Of a DNA stretch of 11,959 nt, positions 7,329-11,959 are shown one piece after another (position 1 is the first letter of the stretch; every line of letters begins with the position of its first letter). The stretch lies in NCBI GenBank assembly GCA_039029935.1, contig JBCCFC010000282.1, forward strand, positions 1 through 11,959. The letters run 5' to 3'. Position numbers and translations under genes: made by a program. This DNA comes from G039029935 sp039029935. GTDB lineage: Bacteria > Chloroflexota > Anaerolineae > Caldilineales > Caldilineaceae. The notes beneath the pieces were generated by a model. It was given only the letters and a program-made list of their open reading frames with translations, had not been told where the DNA came from and did no database searches.

Positions 7329-10300
7329 ATGTCGTCGAACCCGACCCATCATTCAGAAAAGGCAAACACGTTTACGGCTGGCAATATTGATAGAAGCACT
7401 GGTATACAAATCGGTCATGGTAACACACAAGAAACCCACCACCATTACTATGGCGACAAATGGGCTGAAAAAAGCATCCATAATCGGGCCGAGATAGGAA
7501 CAAATCACTCAAACTCTTGGTCTGAGGCCATCCATGAGTTTCCGCTTTGGCCGGATGACGGCTTGACCAATGACTTCAAAGAGGCCACTATCCAACTTGC
7601 CAATGCTTGTTGGGAACAACACCAACGCGCATGTCAGGCAATGCCCAATGATGTCTGGGTGGATAGCGAATTGCCGATTCGCCTGCTCCAAGGACTGTAT
7701 CAGCTAACAGAGAAAATGGATCAATTGGCATTAAATGTGGCCGAAGTTGCATTGCTTTGTATTGCCCCGTTGCTACGAGAGGCGATTCTTGCGAGAGCTA
7801 TCGAGAAGATGGCAGTGCATGAACCGCTGTCTTTGCATGATACTGGCTGTAGTGATGGAATGCGCGCCATGCTCGAAAAAGTGCATCGCTCCTATCCTCG
7901 TCTGTTGCGCAAGGCGGCACGGCTGCACGAAAGTGGCAATTCCGAAGCGGCCAATCAGGTTGCGCTCTGGTTGATGCACCGCACCTTGTTGCGTGAACCC
8001 AGCATTTGGTTTTCATCCAATGACAAGGAATATGGATTATTTGATGGGAATGTACTGGATGCCCTTCACGCCATCAAACAAGCAAAGCCGTTGATCAAAG
8101 AGACATTGGGACTAGAGCGACTAGCTAAACTGGCACGCTATTGTTATGCTGCCCCTGAACGTCCCAGCAGTTTGAGTGCAAGGGATTTCGTCAAAATAGG
8201 CTGGGACACCAAACCTATTCATGAGCGACGACTTGGCTATCTGTTGATTATTGCAGGTGCAATGGCGATTGATCCTCGTGTCCTTTCATCGGTGCTGGTC
8301 GAGCATATCGGCGTTTTGCATACACCACCGCTGGCGAAACTGATTGACGAGATTATCACCGCGCAATGGGACCCAGAACAGCCATCAGGCTTTCGGCTAC
8401 GCGCCACTTGCACCCATCCTGCACCTGACTATGTGTTGGGTGAACATGTGGAAAATACCAACACCATCCTTACCGCTGCTCGACGTGCCACTGAATGGAG
8501 CGATTGTACGCCATTGCAACAACTACCCGCTCGCTTTACGGCAGATGGCGTTGAGCCGCAGAAAGTCAACAATGATGCCGCCTATCGTACACCGCATCTA
8601 CGCTTTCGGCTGGCACAAGACCAAGTGCTGGAACTGCTCATGGGTGAACAACTTTATGGCGACCCCTCGCTGGCAATCCGTGAACTCTATCAAAACGCGC
8701 TGGATGCCTGCCGTTATGCTGAGGCGCGGCTGACCTATCTCAAGCGTGAAGGCAAATCCAATGTCCTAGATGACTGGCCCAGAGAAATTCGCTTTAAACA
8801 GGGAGTTGAGAACGGGCGTCCCTACATCGAGTGCGATGATAATGGCATTGGCATGGACATTCGCACACTGACCGATACCTTTACACAGGCTGGCCGACGA
8901 TTTGCCGACACACCCGAATTTCTTGATGAACAGGCCGAGTGGCTGGCTCACGATGTACGACTCTATCCCAATAGTCAATTTGGCATTGGTGTGTTGAGCT
9001 ATTTTATGTTGGCCGATGATTTTGAGGTGGAAACCTGTAGAATGGACCGTGACGGGCGACCGGGTGAAGCCCTTCGTGCGTTGATTTCTGGGAGTGGTAG
9101 TTTGATTCGGCTGAGTTCAGGAGATAGGAAGCAAAGTGGGACGCGGATTCGGCTATATTTGAGCCGAACAGAGTATCAAAATAAGCCAATTTCGGTAGTT
9201 GACACTTTAGAAGAATTGCTTTGGGTGGCTGATTTTGCCACTGTTGTTTCAGATGGTAATCGGAGACTGCGTTGGACAGCAGGTAGATTAGGGCATGACG
9301 ATAATCACGAAATCTGCGCTATGACCTGCAAGACAAGTAATCCTGATTTTTGGTGGCGTGCAAGATTTGGCTCTCGTATATTTAATGATAATTATAATGA
9401 GGAGGATGGTAACTATCTACTTGCTGATGGATTATTAACTAAAACAAATCAAGATACTCCATTTTGCATTGTAAATTTGCGAGCAGAGCAAAAACCGCGC
9501 TTAACGATTGATCGCTCTCAAACCATTGCATGGGACACCGATTGGCTAATCACAGCCGCTCATGATGAGGTTCAATCTCTACTTAATTGGTCTGCCAAAT
9601 GTTTTACAATGGTTACACACATTGCAATGCGTTATCCGGCTATAGCAGACCAGTTTTGGAAGAATTTGGGAATTCAAAATCAAAAGCTTCCAATCGACAA
9701 TTATTTTTGGTCCACCTACCATACTCAGTCTTCGCCGTACTTAAAAGGTGTATATATCTCGTCGTCTATGGGCTGTATCCCTTCAGACGATGATTTTCTA
9801 ATGAGAATCAATGAAATAAAACATAATAGTCCAGATTCTATTCCAAAGATTTTGGCTCATGCTTATACATCTTACCCAAGAGTTTGGATATTCCAAAGAT
9901 TAAAAAAATTTGCACAAGAAATTCTAGCACTAGAACCAATTGCAAAATATTTGGACATTGAAGACCTTCGCCAATATTCACTAACTCCTAGTGATGGTTA
10001 TCAATCTGATGATTTTTATATCTATATGTTTAATTTGGTTGATATACCTTTCGATTTTATTTTCCAAAAAGCAAAGGCACTTTCAAAAAAGACAAGTGAT
10101 ATTGTATCTCGATTACGTGATTTAGGTGTTTCATCGGGGGTACCTGAACTAAACTGGGATGCGATTGAATCACTGAGTGGGGCGGAACTCATTTTTATTT
10201 CAGTAGACCTAAATGGTCAGTTTCCGTGGATAGAGTCAGAAATCGACCTTTCTCATATTCTTAATGCCGCTATCAAATTGGAACAACCCCCTGTTGAGAT

Positions 10301-10889
10301 TTCAAAAAAATTGAAGCACCTTGGCTTCTCACTGCTGGGTCCAGAGCCAAACTGGGAGCTGGTCGGTTTCGTTGATGAAATAGATGCAAGACTGATGTCG
10401 GTAGCCTTAGATAATTATGATTACAGACGGTCAGGAAGTAGGGAGATAACCGCTACCGATATAAATTATATAGCCAACACATTAGAAAAGGACGAAAATT
10501 ACGTTGACGCAAGATTAAGCGATTTTGGCTTTATACTCGTTAATAGAAAAAAAGAATACAATAGCCAAAAAGAGCCTTATTTTACATCTGAGGCAATGGA
10601 TTCTTTAAATCAAGAAGATCGTATTCTGGTATCTTGGGACTTGCAGGGAACAAGATCCCTATTAATGCGGGATGTTTCGTTCCGTCATATCTTGGAAGCG
10701 TCAGAAAAACTTGATGAAAGCCCCGTCACCATCGTCAAACGCCTACTCGAACTCGGCTTCACCATCGAAAAAGACGCCGTTCCCCATGAACTCGAAATCA
10801 TCGTCCAAATCTGCGAGGACTGTTCGCGTGAAGAGGCAACCCAGATGTTATTGGATGTGGGCTGGACACCGCCAGAAAGCGAGGATTGA
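7329..10889 (+). CDS. HSP90-like GHKL ATPase with N-terminal RHIM-like motif and C-terminal helical repeats
   Basis: This 1186-aa multidomain protein has the following order. Residues 18-34 hold a RHIM-like segment with core IQIG (26-29). Residues about 65-430 are a helical domain. Residues about 436-620 are an HSP90-type ATPase with N-box ELYQNALDAC (E452, N456, D459), G1 box DDNGIGMD (503-510) and G2 box SQFGIG (549-554). Residues about 620-740 are an HSP90-middle-like segment with LTIDRSQ (R729), placed like the catalytic arginine of HSP90. Residues about 904-1180 carry four helical repeats. Related architectures are annotated in actinobacteria as ATP-binding or HD-domain proteins and were grouped among NTP-dependent conflict systems. 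Here the helical domain shows no usable HD residues that I can see. The start is the ATG at 7329, with GGAGG 11 bases upstream, a rather long spacing. Base composition turns AT-rich in the C-terminal half. A defence or cell-death role is inference. Confidence 0.85.
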   Translation: MSSNPTHHSEKANTFTAGNIDRSTGIQIGHGNTQETHHHYYGDKWAEKSIHNRAEIGTNHSNSWSEAIHEFPLWPDDGLTNDFKEATIQLANACWEQHQRACQAMPNDVWVDSELPIRLLQGLYQLTEKMDQLALNVAEVALLCIAPLLREAILARAIEKMAVHEPLSLHDTGCSDGMRAMLEKVHRSYPRLLRKAARLHESGNSEAANQVALWLMHRTLLREPSIWFSSNDKEYGLFDGNVLDALHAIKQAKPLIKETLGLERLAKLARYCYAAPERPSSLSARDFVKIGWDTKPIHERRLGYLLIIAGAMAIDPRVLSSVLVEHIGVLHTPPLAKLIDEIITAQWDPEQPSGFRLRATCTHPAPDYVLGEHVENTNTILTAARRATEWSDCTPLQQLPARFTADGVEPQKVNNDAAYRTPHLRFRLAQDQVLELLMGEQLYGDPSLAIRELYQNALDACRYAEARLTYLKREGKSNVLDDWPREIRFKQGVENGRPYIECDDNGIGMDIRTLTDTFTQAGRRFADTPEFLDEQAEWLAHDVRLYPNSQFGIGVLSYFMLADDFEVETCRMDRDGRPGEALRALISGSGSLIRLSSGDRKQSGTRIRLYLSRTEYQNKPISVVDTLEELLWVADFATVVSDGNRRLRWTAGRLGHDDNHEICAMTCKTSNPDFWWRARFGSRIFNDNYNEEDGNYLLADGLLTKTNQDTPFCIVNLRAEQKPRLTIDRSQTIAWDTDWLITAAHDEVQSLLNWSAKCFTMVTHIAMRYPAIADQFWKNLGIQNQKLPIDNYFWSTYHTQSSPYLKGVYISSSMGCIPSDDDFLMRINEIKHNSPDSIPKILAHAYTSYPRVWIFQRLKKFAQEILALEPIAKYLDIEDLRQYSLTPSDGYQSDDFYIYMFNLVDIPFDFIFQKAKALSKKTSDIVSRLRDLGVSSGVPELNWDAIESLSGAELIFISVDLNGQFPWIESEIDLSHILNAAIKLEQPPVEISKKLKHLGFSLLGPEPNWELVGFVDEIDARLMSVALDNYDYRRSGSREITATDINYIANTLEKDENYVDARLSDFGFILVNRKKEYNSQKEPYFTSEAMDSLNQEDRILVSWDLQGTRSLLMRDVSFRHILEASEKLDESPVTIVKRLLELGFTIEKDAVPHELEIIVQICEDCSREEATQMLLDVGWTPPESED
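7380..7430 (+). other. RHIM-like amyloid signalling motif coding segment
   Basis: The segment encodes GNIDRSTGIQIGHGNTQ (residues 18-34 of the ATPase). The core STGIQIG is identical to the core of the human RIPK1 RHIM as I recall it, and the following x-x-N matches the RHIM consensus (I/V)-Q-(I/V)-G-x-x-N. It sits in a low-complexity, His/Asn-rich, probably disordered N-terminus, as expected for a prion-like signalling motif. Confidence 0.65.
10038..10755 (+). repeat. Four internal protein repeats in the C-terminus of the HSP90-like ATPase
   Basis: A helical unit ending in a conserved (L/F)G(F/V) turn occurs four times, with turns at G933 (RLRDLGV), G999 (KLKHLGF), G1067 (RLSDFGF) and G1143 (RLLELGF), spaced 66, 68 and 76 residues apart. 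Each unit starts with a helix of the form HILxAAxKLxxxPxxI. The units are linked by short aspartate-containing strands such as ISVDLNG, SVALDN and VSWDLQG. The pattern suggests tandem winged-helix-like or helical-bundle modules used for sensing or assembly. Confidence 0.6.
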
Positions 10890-10962
10890 GCCTCAATCTG
10901 ATAGGCAAACTCTGATTACATTCGGTTTGTGATAGTGTACACGCACGTTATGGAGACGATAC

Positions 10963-11004
10963 AATGGGACCACCATTGCAACCAACAATGGTGGTCCCAT
11001 TTTT
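10963..11004 (+). terminator. Strong intrinsic terminator after the HSP90-like gene
   Basis: A perfect 16-base stem (10963-10978 with 10986-11001) encloses a 7-base loop (CAACCAA), and the 3' arm runs straight into TTTTT (11000-11004). It lies about 75 bases after the ATPase stop and closes the cassette on the + strand. The same hairpin would be less effective for the convergent - strand gene, where only a short AT stretch follows. Confidence 0.85.
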
Positions 11005-11098
11005 GTTATGTATGACGTACGGCGGTGGTTATGTAGATTCTGGAAATGAACATGATATGCGTAATCGAATTCGTAGAATCAACTGATGTCGTGAACAT

Positions 11099-11467
11099 CT
11101 ATGCTGGCACTGCGTCCATTTCCTCCAGCGGTGATGCCGCCTCTTCAACAATTTTATAAAATTGTCGAAAGTCATCCACATTCATAATTGCATCCATGAT
11201 GGTGTTAAATTTGTTGTTACTCATAACGGATGATAGAAATTTTTGGATTTGTACATAGTCTTTGGCTTGTGGATTGTATCGCCACAGTACAAGATTTAGA
11301 ATATCGTTGCGTCGTATTTCAAAGAGTTCTTTCAGTGTCTCAAGTCGCGCTTCTTCCACCTGCCGACGCCAACGCCGGATATACGGTCTCCCGTATCCTG
11401 AGGAAATAGCAGGGGAGTTCATAACCGGAGGGACATCCTGGTCTATAACAGAAGATCGGGCGGGCAA
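11099..11467 (-). CDS. Truncated Rpn/PD-(D/E)XK transposase-like protein, C-terminal tail only
   Basis: The open frame is 122 codons, but only the part encoded below about 11390 looks like a real protein. It begins with a charged helix (RRWRRQVEEARLETLKELFE), then EIRRNDILNLVLWRYNP, then a DUF4351-like end with FNTIMDAIMNVDDFRQFYKI. Such tails follow the nuclease domain in Rpn-family proteins, which are ~250-330 aa. The nuclease domain is absent. The first ~28 residues (starting at TTG 11467, or ATG 11422) are the antisense of a beta-propeller gene and have no ribosome-binding site. This is probably a non-functional remnant created by a rearrangement. The family call is moderate; the truncation is clear from the overlap. 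Confidence 0.5.
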   Translation of the reverse strand: MPARSSVIDQDVPPVMNSPAISSGYGRPYIRRWRRQVEEARLETLKELFEIRRNDILNLVLWRYNPQAKDYVQIQKFLSSVMSNNKFNTIMDAIMNVDDFRQFYKIVEEAASPLEEMDAVPA

Positions 11468-11930
11468 TATGTGGTTTAGTACAAATGGTTACGGTGCTTT
11501 CAAATATGATGGCCATTCATTTACCCAATTTTCTGAAAAAGACGGTCTGACAGATAATAGCGTTGATGTTGTAATGGAAGATAGCAGAGGAAATATGTGG
11601 TTTGGAACCAGATTCGGAGGGGTAAGCCGTTATGATGGCACCTCCTTTACCAATTACACCTCAAGAGATAGCATTGGCAACAATGAAGTTTGTGCCCTTT
11701 ATGAGGATAGGAAGGGAAATATCTGGTTTAGTTCTGAGGGCTTTGGCGTATATTGTTTCAATGGAGAATCCTTTACCAACTACAGTCTAAAGCAAGGTCT
11801 TGGTGTGATGGCAGTACAAACAATTTTTGAAGATAAAGAAGGCCGCTTTTGGGTCGGTGGAGGAGGCGGACTCTATCGATTCGATGGCAAATCCTTTTTG
11901 AATGTTACAAAGAATGGGCCCTGGGAATAG
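11385..11930 (+). CDS. N-terminally truncated Reg_prop beta-propeller protein
   Basis: This encodes four successive two-component-regulator-propeller units. Each has the form (I/V)xEDxxGxxWF(G/S)T then G(V)xxYDGxSFTxF: SWSITEDRAGNMWFST, VVMEDSRGNMWFGT, ALYEDRKGNIWFSS and TIFEDKEGRFWVGG, ending at a natural TAG after GGLYRFDGKSF. A full propeller needs more blades and usually a signal peptide. The 5' part is missing: the frame continues upstream to an ATG at 11262, but those ~40 codons are the antisense of the Rpn-like gene and carry no propeller signature. There is no ribosome-binding site at a sensible start, although the ATG at 11469 could in principle be used. Reg_prop proteins are periplasmic or secreted sensor or scaffold modules. 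This copy is probably a gene fragment. Confidence 0.72.
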   Translation, partial: GLPYPEEIAGEFITGGTSWSITEDRAGNMWFSTNGYGAFKYDGHSFTQFSEKDGLTDNSVDVVMEDSRGNMWFGTRFGGVSRYDGTSFTNYTSRDSIGNNEVCALYEDRKGNIWFSSEGFGVYCFNGESFTNYSLKQGLGVMAVQTIFEDKEGRFWVGGGGGLYRFDGKSFLNVTKNGPWE

Positions 11931-11959
11931 GGCTTTAGAGAAAATGAACGAATTAACTC

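Noticed and set aside
7401..7460. His-rich N-terminal stretch of the ATPase as a metal-binding domain
   Set aside because: The histidines (THHHYY) follow directly after the RHIM-like core in low-complexity sequence and show no spaced Cys/His pattern. A disordered linker is the simpler reading.
11262..11384. N-terminal extension of the Reg_prop frame up to the ATG at 11262
   Set aside because: The extension is basic and Ser/Arg-rich, and is the antisense of the Rpn-like coding sequence. It contains no propeller motif.

Overview
The window has roughly balanced base composition and reads as a bacterial chromosome with accessory character. Gene content suggests a Chloroflexota-like (Anaerolineae-type) organism: an ABC-2 exporter of the COG4586/4587/3694 type next to a glycosyltransferase, a 5'-nucleotidase lipoprotein, a Phd/YefM toxin-antitoxin pair, an Rpn-like fragment, and short palindromes of the kind scattered in such genomes. 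No rRNA or other marker gene is present, so this assignment is inference.

Layout. Bases 1-4291 (+) hold a compact co-directional run. It starts with the C-terminal nuclease domain of a DUF1016/YhcG-type protein, cut by the window edge. A GT4 glycosyltransferase follows, then a complete three-gene ABC-2 exporter (ATPase plus two six-helix permeases). The gaps are only 0-12 bases, or the genes overlap. Bases 4319-4866 (-) hold a toxin-antitoxin locus whose antitoxin is intact but whose toxin carries a frameshift. Bases 4997-6550 (-) encode a secreted UshA-like 5'-nucleotidase lipoprotein. Bases 6551-6834 are intergenic, with two adjacent palindromes and an AT-rich promoter-like stretch.

Bases 6835-10889 (+) are the most interesting part: an isolated two-gene cassette closed by a very strong intrinsic terminator (10963-11004). 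The first gene encodes a 151-aa protein of unknown function. The second encodes a 1186-aa protein with an N-terminal RHIM-like amyloid motif (STGIQIGHGN), a helical domain, an HSP90-type GHKL ATPase with all nucleotide-binding boxes, and four C-terminal helical repeats. This resembles the NTP-dependent biological-conflict ATPases of multicellular or complex bacteria. A role in immunity or regulated cell death by amyloid templating is the main hypothesis.

Bases 11099-11930 hold two truncated genes on opposite strands, abutting at about 11385: the C-terminal tail of an Rpn-like protein (-) and the C-terminal part of a Reg_prop beta-propeller protein (+). This looks like a rearrangement junction, or possibly an assembly join.
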